Positions 49,138 through 61,300 of a stretch of DNA of 64,000 nt are shown here, one piece after another. Each line of letters opens with the position of its first letter. Position 1 is the first letter of the stretch. The translations under genes were made by a program, and so were the position numbers. The stretch is taken from the NCBI RefSeq assembly GCF_019097595.1, contig NC_080735.1, positions 15,415,917 through 15,479,916 on the forward strand, in the 5' to 3' direction. The DNA is from Hemibagrus wyckioides. Taxonomy: Eukaryota > Chordata > Actinopteri > Siluriformes > Bagridae. The notes beneath the pieces are model-generated. The model made no database searches and had not been told where the DNA came from. It saw nothing but the letters and a program-made list of their open reading frames with translations.

Positions 49138-52100
49138 CTCTCTCTCTCTCTGTCTCTCTCCAAATCGATGCTCCTGATCCTAAGGAAGCACACACTGGCA
49201 TTCGCTGCTTTGTTTTGTAGTCTTCTCTATATTATTTTCCTGTAGCAGTACCGCATCCTGTAGTGTTTTATCCCTTCGTTATAGTACAATCGAAACTTTA
49301 TAGAAACCTGATTGTTTGTTTTTCTCTGTGAATATTATTTTGATGTAAAAGCACCAGCTCCTCCACTGCTTCAGATTTCTGCCACTTCAGCATTGAAAGT
49401 TTGATGAATCGTTCTCACTTGTTTAATGACTGAAACTACTTGAAGATCTAGGAAGGAAGACGAGCAGCCAGGTGTTAAATAGTGCTGTGTTTCTCCAGAT
49501 GAGATATAAATGTGGAGCGAGAGAGAGAGAGAGAGACTCCACATGGCGCTCAGAGGAATAACGAATGATGCTGTGCCCCTTGCTGGCACGTCGATGTGAT
49601 GTGAGAGCAAGAGAGAAAAAGACGAGCATAAGAGTAGATGTAGATGAAAAACAGAAAGAACAAGAAAGAGACAAAAGACTAGAGGGAGACACGGGAGAAA
49701 AGGAAACGAGACATTTAGACGGATAAAAGGATTTCTTTCTTAAAAGTATTTAGGCGAGGAGCTAAGTGTCTCACCAGGGGGTTCTCACACAAGCCGTAGC
49801 TCCCAGAGGGCTTAAAAAGTCATAATCGGAACCCATTGATCCTGGATCTCTTTTTGTCTTGCTGCTGTTCATCCGGCTTAGAAGACGTCGAGTCGCACAC
49901 GCACAGCTCCAGCGCTTTGTTTTTCTGTCTTTCTTTTCCTTGTTTTTGCTAAGGTGAAGTGCTCAGGAATTCAGGTGAACTGCACAAGCACCTCAGAGAG
50001 AGAGACAAAAAGAGAGAGAGGGGGGGGGGGGAGTGAAGGGAAAAGTTGGTCACGACGTACAGATGTGACAGACGATGACAGAAGGAGGCCGAACGTGACG
50101 AAGAGAGAAAGAGAGACACAAAGGGAGAAAGATAAAAGGCAGACATGCATGAACACTTAGCGTGAATCCTGACGTCCTGCACCACTCCACTGCACTCTTA
50201 TCGAATCCTTTAGCCCTGCATTTCAGAGCTTTCCTCAAAAACCTGGCTGGAACGACGCAAAAGGGCATGCCCTTCTTCTCCTTTTCTTTCTCCTTCCCTC
50301 TCCTACCTCCCTCTGTCTATTCCCTTGCCTGTAGCACTCTCAGTTAGTTTATGTAAAATTGTAAACTTTTTTTTTTTTTTTTTAAATACCACTTAGCATA
50401 TCCTCAAGCTGCAGTTAAGAATAGATTAAATAAAAAAAAAAGGTTCCTGTTTTCCATTTGCATACATTTTTGCCTTTTTCTGCACAAATTAGCTCACCTT
50501 AATGTCTTCTCATCTTGATTTCGCCTTGATTCGGAATCAGTACCGTTTTAAACAGTCCATCTGATGTCTCATGTTTGAGATGTCTACATCTGCATTTACA
50601 TTAACATGTCTATATTTACAGCATTTGGCAGACGGCCTTATCCAGAGCGACTTACTTTTTATCTCATTTTAGACAACTGAGCAGTTGAGGGTTAAGGGCC
50701 TTGCTCAGGGGCCCAGCAGTGGCAGCTTGGTGGACCTGGGATTCGAACTCACATCAGTAGTCCAACAGCTTCACCACTAAAGCTACCACATCCCACAGAT
50801 GTTCATAGCAGCCCTTGTTATAATTAAAGCCAGATCTTCTGATGCTCGAGAACATTTTCCATCGCAGAGATAAAGATACCAGGTGCTCTGACACCAGGTG
50901 ATTCTCTGTGACGTAAGAATGACGTTCATGATCACGTTAACGTGTAGACCTTACAGTTATCTGGATCAAATCAAGGACGATCAAAGCTAAATGCTAAAAT
51001 CATGAATCTAGAATTCAGCACAAGATCATTTTGCTAGTATAGCAACAAACTTTGGCCAGGACAGAAAGAATGGCTAGGTGAGAAAAAAACATAATACCAG
51101 GCACAAATTAAAACAAATTCCCATTCAGCTCATTAACACACACAAACATTCACCTCTCCTCAGTCCTTAGCTACAATTATGAACGATCGTCTGTCTGTAA
51201 GTCGAGGTTTTCACAGAAAAAAGTCAAGGGAGGCGGAGCATAGCAAGGGGGCCGGGCATACGATTAAAGAGGATGCGCAGGATATTTTCACTTTAGCTGT
51301 CGTTACTATCAGCCTTCACGGGTTAAATAATTCAAATGATGTAACTGAAAAGGAAATACTGTTTTCAGACCAGCCTACTGTAATCTACCTCATCAGACAA
51401 TGTTTTTATGTGAAAGTTTTACTGGGATTGCGCCCCTATAAAAAGGGTCTAGCGGCATCCCTGGCTTTTACCCAGTATGTTGTCCTGGAAGCTAAGACAG
51501 TATCGATATCTGGCAACAAGGAATAAAACGTACTTTACATGAAACTGGACTGATGCACTTCACCGAAGTGAAACAAAATCCACTCTTCACAGCTAAACCT
51601 CACCCAAACCGGCAACAATGATTACTGTTACTGTAAAAACCTGCATACGATAAGCTACCACAACAGCCGTCTACTGATTACTGTAACTGTAATTGAAGTA
51701 TATTATTATAAATATTACACTGTAGATTAACGAGCTGTAATTGTCCTATACGGTATAAAAATGGGTATAATTTATTAATTAATTAAAGTATTCATTACTG
51801 TAATATATAACCATATTATTCGTGCTGAATGTTAATTTTTTATAAATAATTTTCCATTACTATTATTATTGGTCTAAAAAGAAATGAAAAGAAACTACTC
51901 TCCAAGATGGTGTGATAGAAAAGTAATCAACAGCTCCATCAGTGTAGTTTATAAATAACTGCCCTGGAAAAAAAATAATAATAAAGGATTAGACATGGAT
52001 TAGGATTAAGTTTCAACAGAAGTAAACAGATTATTTTTTTCCATTAAGAAAATGACTCTGTAGTAATTACACGTATCCTTACTTTTTTTAAAGGAGGAGT

Positions 52101-52335
52101 TCACTTCCAGGACAACAGTTTACAATTAATTTCCTCACCCCCTTGTCATCCAAGATGTTCATGTCTTTCATGTTTTTCTTTTTTTGTTATTTTGTTTTTT
52201 TGTTATATTTTTGTACCCTTAATTTCGGGTATTTAAGTATTTTTGTTATATTCCTTCTTATTTTATATATTACCTGTGTTTGTGGATACTGCTGGAAGCT
52301 GTAAATTTCCCACTTTGGGATGAATAAAGTAAGTG

Positions 52336-52380
<45 letters not shown>

Positions 52381-55300
52381 AGTCGTAAAGAAATTTTTTT
52401 TTTTTTTTGAGGGAAACATTTCAAGATTTTTCTCCATATAGTGGACTTTAATGGTGCCCACGAGTTTGTACCTTTTGTTAGTAAAGAGTGTTTGACTTAT
52501 TTGCACTTCCTTGGTCTTTGCACGCTTGGTTTGTAAACACTGGGTCTGTAGTTCCGTCTACATCACACATGACCTTTCACCGTGATTCGTATGTAATGTC
52601 GTGGATGCGCATCCCAGAGCTAGTGCTAGACAAGCTTTTTTGGTAAAAAAGAATACAATTTTTTGTTTTTCTAAGAAAATGACCAATGGTTCGGCTAGAT
52701 AAGAACCTTCTTCCTTGGCTGGGATCGTTCAGGGCCCTTTGAAGCAGCATTTAAACTGCATTTTGGAAGTTCAAACTCGCTGGCACCATTGAAATCCACT
52801 ATAGGGAGAAAAATTCTCAAATCCCCAAAACGTTTTCCTCAAAAAACATCATTTCTTTACAACTAATAGACATGAACATCTTGGATTACAAGAGGGTGAG
52901 TAAATTATTTGTAAATTTTTGTTCTGGAAGTGAACTTCTCCTTTAAGGAACAAATTTCCTTCAATCGAGACAACACATCAGGCACGCTTGTCCCAAGTGA
53001 AACAAATGATCTGTAGTCCGTAACATCCAAAAGCATTTAGGACACTTCACATTTTATACGCTGTACACAAAGATGTTTATTGTATCACCTGCAAAAAAAA
53101 AAAAAAAGCAATTAACTCCCCATTAGTGAAACTAAGAACAGATCACATTAACCAGGTCTATATATTGACTAGTTTTTTAATTGCTTCCAAACGCCTAATT
53201 TAACACATTTATCGAAGCATTCAGGAGCAAACTTTTTTGTTTCAAAGCAAAAAATCAAAATCACTTGTATGCTGTTACTGTGGCTCTTTGGTCTATGAAA
53301 CACAATCTTGGATCTCTTCAGAAAATAAGCTTCAGAGTGTTCGAAATGAAACAAGCAAAAGTTTCAGAACGCTTCTTTATTATTAAAAAAAAAAAGCAGT
53401 TGTATTTGTATTTTGCTTGTTTTTATTATTTCAGATTCATAACATTCATAAAATGAGCATATTGTTAATAAGCAATTGACCCGGATGTCAGCAGTTTTAG
53501 CAAAGATTAAAAAAAAAATGCTAGTATGGATTTAAAAAAAAAAAAGAAAGAAAACAAGAGAAGAAGGATGAAATGGTGGCTGAAAAAAAAACAAAAAAAC
53601 AGCAGGGTTTTACAAACTCTGCAATTTAAGTGTCTTAGCTGCCCGGAATGTATTTCTGTATATATTGTGCTGATCCCATTTTTATCATATCATCCATGAA
53701 AATAGAAAAAGGTTCTAAAGTACACATCTTCAAAACATTTATTTCCAGGTCGACTCGGTTCACGCTGAAATGTACTGCAGTGGGCTGCGGTTATGTTTTC
53801 ATATCCGGATTCATGAATATTTGATGTCTAGTCTTTGTGTGGTGAAACAAGTAGAAACGTCATTTTTATTTGCAGTTAATTTTATTTATTTATTTACATA
53901 TTATTTTTATTTTATTTTTATTATTCATTTATTTATTTTATTTAATTTAATTTAATTTAATTTGTTTCATATTTTTGTGTGTGGCAAGAAAAATTAAGTC
54001 AAATTCTGTTTCGTTGTGTTTCATTCGAATAATAAATAAAATAAAATATACATAAACCTTAAATCTACAGATTTTTCTCTTTTTTTTCTCCAATTATACT
54101 CTATGTGCTGCCTGGTTGATGGTTCAGCTCTTGTTCAACTTGTTCTTCAAAGGGTGCCTTAGATCCAAATTAAATGTCTGATCATTACACAAGCATACTT
54201 CTCAACCGTGATCAGTGTGTGTCTTCCGGTCAGGGACAACCAAGATCTGACCTATCTCTGTCTGACTGGTTTGGAATAGCAGCATGAGTATCAGCACGAG
54301 CGGAGAGTGGGGACGGGGATGTCTGGCCTCCTTTTGATTCATGGGAAGATGTTAGATAGGGTTACTGATAATGAATACCAAGTAGGCTTTCTTTCCCGAG
54401 GTACGGAAGCACCAGCTCACAGGTGAGTAATGAACGAACACCAGCTCGTTCATCTCTATTCTGACCGGAGGCTAGGGAACGAACCCCCTCCTTCTAAGAG
54501 AGGACTTTTTTTTTCTTTTTTTTTTCTCGTCAACACCTGGGTGAAAACGGCCTGAAGGGAACTGCACTTTGCAGAAAGGTGGGTTCCATATGGATTAATG
54601 TGAAGAGTGAGAGTTCGTGTACACAGGTGGGAGCTGCAGTATGTCCTGCTCCCATCGCTCATAACGATGGCTAATCGCAATTCCGGCGCCATCTATCGTT
54701 ACACCAGGATAGTAATGTGGAATCGTTAAGAGGCGGTCGATACTTGAACGTATTGTAAAACAAATCGTTTTTTAATCAACTGAAAACGCATCATTAATGA
54801 TTTTGCTTTGGATGCAAGTACATGAGGAGGTGCAGCACAAGTCTCAATTCCAAAGATAAGATCATGAGTTCAAATCCTGACAATGGGAACAGAATTTTCC
54901 CTTTGTGAAAGGGATGGCAACACCCCCTTGAGTGACACTTTATTATTGCCACATATACATTACAGCACAGTGGAATTCTATTCTTCGCATATTCCATCTA
55001 AGGAAGTTGGGATCAGAGTGCCAGGGCAGCTATGATACAGTGCTCCTGGAGCAGAGAGGGTTAAGGGCCTTGCTCAATTGCCCAGCAGCTTCAGCTTGGC
55101 GGTGCTGGGACTTCAACCCCAACCTTTCGATCAACAACCCAGAGCCTTTAACACTCTGCCCCAAAAACTTTAACCAATCAAGGCCATCTATGAATGAGGA
55201 AGAGGGCAGATAACTCTTTCCTCTGAGTGGATTATGCTGCCCTGGACGCCGCATGTGCAGAATTTTGGAAAAAAGGTGCAGAGGATGACTCAGGAGGAAG

Positions 55301-58300
55301 GACATGCTATTCCTGTCTCATCCTGACTGGTTGCTGTAGTATGATAGGAGAGCTGGCTGGTTTGCTGGGGTTGGTGCGGGTTGATTTGACCAAATTGCTG
55401 TGAAAAGGCAGAAAGAAAAAATGAATAAATGAAAAAGCAAACAAACAAAACTTGATTAGTGGTGAAGAAAATCCTGCTCAAAACTGGCCAAGGCTAATTG
55501 GCCAAAGTTTAGTATACTGAATGGAATGTGGAATCAGATGCAGTTCCTACTTCGTCACCAGTTCTCGTATGAACTTTCCAGTAACTTTTTCAATTTTTGT
55601 GCTGTCTTCAGATCTTCAGATTATCTGTCTTCAGATGTTTATCATGTAGACAAGTACGTTTTACATGGTAGATTTCCTGAAAATGTGGCCACACCTGCCT
55701 AGTCCAACAGGCCCAGTGTCCTTCAATATCTTGTCTATACTTGATTGAGGTTCTGGGTTTATGTGAGGTTACATCTCTGATTCCTTTTACCACATTGAGG
55801 AAACCGCATAAACAGCCTGTGAGTCAATGCACCCCAGGGACATGGAGAGAAATTTAACCTACATTCCTGACCTGCCACAAGCAATTTGGATCCACTTTGT
55901 CTTGTGTGTTCCACAGAATGTTTTTGTGAAAGTAGATAAATATATACGCTAGATTTTCTGTTAGCTGGCGAACTTTGGGTTCAACCTAAAGTTACGGAAT
56001 AATACAGACTTGATTGAGAACTTCCGAAAAGTGCCGCCCCATCAGACGACTATGGTTAGATTTACATTGATCTTTTAGGATATACTTGAGTGCTAGTTTG
56101 CTCCAAGGTTTGCTCGCAGAGCTCCTAAGCAAAGCGGATAAAGGTTGACAGGTCAGTTATTAATATATTCAGAGTAAATGTCACTAAATATCATGGCTGT
56201 TTAAGATCGTGTAGGGACGGTTAAATCATTCTATTGCATTTGTTAGCCTTATCAGCAGCATAACTATGGCAGACATTATTATGTTATGTGAGCAAGAACT
56301 TGACAGAAACACAGTCTGCTTTGTTCCACCTGCTTGAGATGAAGCAAGTGTGTGATCCGGTAAACATTAAAGCAGTTGGCTTGTTGAACTATGGCTGCAG
56401 TATATTTTCTATATGGTGTATAAAGACACTTTGTCACCGAAACCTCAGTGGGCAGTTTGTATAATCAGTTAAGCTATTAAAGTAAGGTCAGAATCATGAT
56501 TGTGTAGTTCACAAGGGCACGCGTTCTTTTATGGTCGGTTTCTTTCAGAAACTATTTTGTCAGAAGCTGCATAGGTGTGTGTGCTTATGCATGTGTGTGT
56601 GTGTGTGTTTTCATCTATTTGTACAACGGCCCAATAGAGGGATTTTCCTCATCCGAGCTTTACTGCTCAAATCTCTGTTGGGTACTTTATCAAACCTGCA
56701 GCTTGAGTGGGGAGTCTTTACAGAGTTTACAACCTCTTGAAAAATGTGTGGGCTGCAGAACTCAAGTATGTTTGTGTGTATGTGTTTACCGAGAAGCTCT
56801 GCAGTATTGATCATACTCCTAACCTCATCTAGGGGAAAGGCCAACCGAGTTCTGGGAAATGAGATATAAAACAAAAGATTAATTGACACATACAGCATGC
56901 CAGGGCTCTTCCTTTATTTTGTATCTTTTTGTTTTTGTTTTTTTTTCTTCCTGGTAGTATTTACATAAAATGTCTTTTCAAGATGAGTTATTCAAGCGTT
57001 TTTCTTCAGCATAAAACTGCTCAAAAGGCCGAAGGTGCATTTATGTCTTCATCAATAAAGCTTACGTATGTGCTGACCACATGAGCTGGCAAGTGTTCTC
57101 ACACATGAGAGAAATTGTTAGGAAAAGTGACAAACAGATGTGCATTTTAGTCTGTGTGTGTTTTTTTTTTTATACTTGTTGAACCACATGACCATGAGAT
57201 TCACCCTTGTGATGGATCTATGACAAGGATAAGAATTGTTGGCAACATTTCCTTGTATTTTGTTGCTGGAAATGGTTCTTTTATTTCCTTTAACTTTATT
57301 TCTTTAGTCTTCCTTGTTGCTCCTTTCCTTGGTCTTCCATGGCCTTCCTTTTACTGGTTTTCTTTAGCCTTCCTTTGCTTGTTTTTGTTGGAAATTCATT
57401 TCCTCGGTTTTCTTTGTTGTTCCATTCCTTAATCTTCCTGTGCCTTCCTTTTCTGGTTTTCTTTGGCCTTCCTTTCCTTGTCTTCTTTAGTCTTGGTGTT
57501 CCTGGCGGGATGTGTATCTGCGAGCTATAAGTCAAACACAGTGCATGATTGCTTTGATTTTGTTCTGTGTGTAATTTTCTTTGTTCTGCATTTTGGACTG
57601 TTGACTCTGTTTGCATCACTGCTCTTATTGATGCGCTTGAGACTTTGTTCTGCCGTGACCCTTCACCTTTCTGTAGATGTAGATGTTGATGGTTGGCATT
57701 GTTCTCCAAGCTGGTCAACCTTAAAATTTGCTTAGAACTTGTGTGTAACTAAAATAATCACATCCTAAGACATAATCCAAAGTTATTCAACCCTTTGTCC
57801 AACTAATTTGCAGAACTGCTTGATAAATTGTGTCTTTGCCCCACCATCAAATACTGGCCAAGCTGACGCTAATGAGACTTTGTGTCGTCTTTCAAACGTA
57901 ACTGTAAAACTGCATCTGTGTCTGGGCACAACACCAGCGGAAATCGACCGCCTCGCCTCTGATTATCAGACTGCCTTCCCACTCATCTTCAAAATGAATA
58001 ACCAGTTTCCCATTGGCCAGAGTCCACCTGATTCTCCCTGATTTACTAAAGCTGGGCATTAAATAATGGTACTGAAGCTGTGATGGCTTGATATTAGACT
58101 AGATCATTTTAAACTCACAGTGTTTAACTGCACTGGCCATCTGCTCACATCTCGAAGCCTAAGTAAACCGACTTATTCTTTTCTCTCTCTGCTGTCTTTC
58201 CTTTGCAACAGATAATAAACCATTCCACACCATCCCCTCTCAGGGCTGTCCCCAGGCATGGTGATCATTTAAAAATGCAGCCTGTGCAATCTGTTATTGT

Positions 58301-61300
58301 CTTGAGAATAGCTCTTATAATCTTCCTTACAGATATTCACACACACACACACACACATTCACATGATGACTGTTTGCCTTCTATTGCTGCTTGTGTTTTA
58401 GATTGTGGGTGGTCTTAGCATTAAAAGATAAGTGAACCAGTCTTCCATAAGCGTTTTTTTTTTTTCTTTTTCTGTCTCATGTTTGACTTTGATTGTCGTT
58501 TACAGCTATATATGTATTTAGAAGGCTATGCCATCAGATCAAGAAGTAATTAGCACATATAAGGAGTTAGACAGAACCTTGAGATTGTCCTCGCTGGTCT
58601 TATCTGAGTTGCAAAGCCTTCATAAAGTGCGCGTGTATAATCCGTTCCCCAGGGCTACATTATGCAGTGCTCCATATGAGAGTTTGTGCCATGTTTTCTA
58701 GGCTTGGCACTGACAGGAATAGGTAAATTTAATGAGATTTTTCTTCAGCCTGACAGAACTCGGGGTACTTTCTCCTATATTATGCTATCCCGTATGAGTG
58801 TGTCTTTATGATGTGGACTGTTTTATGCACCGTAGCTGTTTGCTTACGCCTTACACGCCAGAGCCGTAAGTCATAGAGACACGTGCTGGTCATCTAGCAT
58901 GTGACATTTTCCCAGAGCGCTGGAGCACAGATGGACTCTGATGTGTCAGGTCGCGTCTGTATCATCCTACACGGCTGCCAGCAGTTCATGGTAAGCGTTA
59001 AGGGCTCATGTGTGTGGGCGGAGTCTGTTCGACAAGGACAGACAGATCAAGTGTTAAATGTCACTCTCGATGCGTCTCGCACGTCTATCTTAGAGCGGGG
59101 ATTTAAACAAATACACACCAAGCGCTATGTAGCAATCCACTGAAAAGGTTTTATTCTGCCCAGGGATTACGATGATCAGAAACATCAGTGTTTGTCCATT
59201 ACATACGTCCACATCTTTTACGTCTATCTTTTCAATAACTGTCTCAACACTTTTACAGAGGATGCACACGTACAATTTCTAGCATCATTTTCCATCCCAC
59301 AAAAGCCACCTTTAAGATAATGACTTTTACTTCACTCTCTACTCCAGTGACTCGCTGCAGAATTGTGTGTGTGAAGAGACAGGTAGGAATGATGGAGTAC
59401 TGATGGAGAGGGGAAAATACCTCCCTGAAATAAATCTTGGTAGTCCTTCTGGAAGCTTCCGACATGTAAGGTTGGGGTAGATCCTGAGGATCAGGAACAT
59501 TGGGCACAAGGCAGGAATATGTCCAGGGTGAGAGAGCAGTTGATCACTGGGCAACATGCAAACATTCACTGCCATGTTTTTGAAGCTGGAAAGAAACCTG
59601 GAGGAAACCCACTCAGCTCAGGATCGAACCAGAGAGCTTTGAAGTGTCCATGCTACTTGTGTTGCCAACTTCAAGTAGTTACAGTACAGTGGCCCATAAA
59701 ATAAAAACACAATCACAAAACAGAAAATTCGTCAGAATTTGCTTTTATGTTTTTAGCTTTTTGTTTTTTAGGTTTTTTGCTTTTGCTGTTAATATTTTGG
59801 TTTTGCTGTTATGTTTAGTTGATTGTTTTTAGTTTTGTGCTTTGGAATTTGCTGTTGTGTTTTTAGTTTAGTTCTGCTGTTGTGTTTCAGATTATTGGTT
59901 TTGCCATTGTTATTGTGTTTTTAGTCGTGTTGTTTTTCTGAATCCGCTGCCTTTTTCAACTGTTGTGATTAGTTGTGAATCTACCTTGGCCAACTTCAAA
60001 ATCTGTTGAGCTAAAACTTGTGTGTAGCTAAAATAATTACACTACATTAATTACATCCTAATTAATCACATGCTGTTTTTCTTTGGTTTTTTTTTTTTGC
60101 TTTGTTAAAGTATTTGTGCCTCTAATGGGCCACTGTACAAGATAAATCGATAACATGGATAATCAAATAAGCTCAGATTTAAATGTCACTGACATCAGGG
60201 AATTTTCTTCTGATCCAGTCTCCACCACTCAGTTGCTCTTGATTGTTAAAGTTTTGAAGAAGTGCCTCATCTTCTGCTTCTTCTCTGGAGCTCTGACTTA
60301 CCGTCTTTCTCTGAGACGGCTCTCGCTGTCATAATTAGTGGTGTTTGGGTGAACGTCCCTGTCTTTTCACTACTCGGCTGCCAGCGTGATTGACACGCAT
60401 TCTGCGGCTGATTCATACAGAAGCCGTGACTAATTACCGTCTCTTTCCTGTCGTCCTTTACCGTCCCTAATACGAAGAGAGCGATGCTGCTTCACTTCAA
60501 ACGTCAGATGCGGGCAAAGCCGCTATTAGCTTTTTGCCGCACAATGTTGCTCTTTTGTGTTTTTACTTCTCCCCCTCCCTCCCACTATCCCCTCCCCTCC
60601 CAGTTTTCCACTCTCACAATGTGAGAATTAGTGATTATAGGTCATTTGTAGGGCTCTTTTGTGTAATTAGGAGTTTTAATTGAGGCCCTCGACACAATAG
60701 AATTAGCTACGCTTCCTTTTCTGAAGTGTGCGGCGTTTCCGCTGGCCTTTGTACGCGATGCTTCTACTCCGATTTGACATCACACAAAGGCAATTAGGTC
60801 CATTTATGTGGAAGTCCAGTGGGATCATTTGTTTGACCCTCTTTTTTTGTTTTTTAATTCTTCCTGAGTGCAGTTCTGAGTCCCTTGTGCTTGTGGTTTA
60901 CCAAAGAAGCACATAAATTTATTGCAATAAAGACTTCTTAGAGCGAGGGTTTTTCATGTTCCAGTTGGAGTTAACTCACACCTTCTATGTGTGAAGTTTC
61001 GCAGCAGGATTGCCTGTCAAGAGGCTGAGTTGTAAGATATAACTTGTAGCAGGTATTGAACTACCTCCATGGGGCATCTGGATCTTGATGGGTCGAAGGG
61101 GTAACTCACGGCTTGACGTCTTGTACTCTGGTGTATATAAGAACCACAAGAGCCAGAAAGAGAAACAAGAGGTCAGAAAGTAAACATGGGTTTAGATCCA
61201 GCGCTAAGAGCAATCACGCCGATTTTTGTTTTTTCAAAGCTTTCTCTGAAGACATAATGAATAAACTGCATACTGTTACAAATGCATGGAAACTTTACTG

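Noticed and set aside
51179..51526. 115-codon frame in pudp intron 3
   Set aside because: Balanced composition made it worth a look, but no domain is recognisable and no splice sites link it to pudp exons. It may be retroelement-derived.
57296..57718. 140-codon minus-strand frame rich in K and R
   Set aside because: Driven by the CT-rich tandem repeat at 57287-57500; the antisense frames are equally open.
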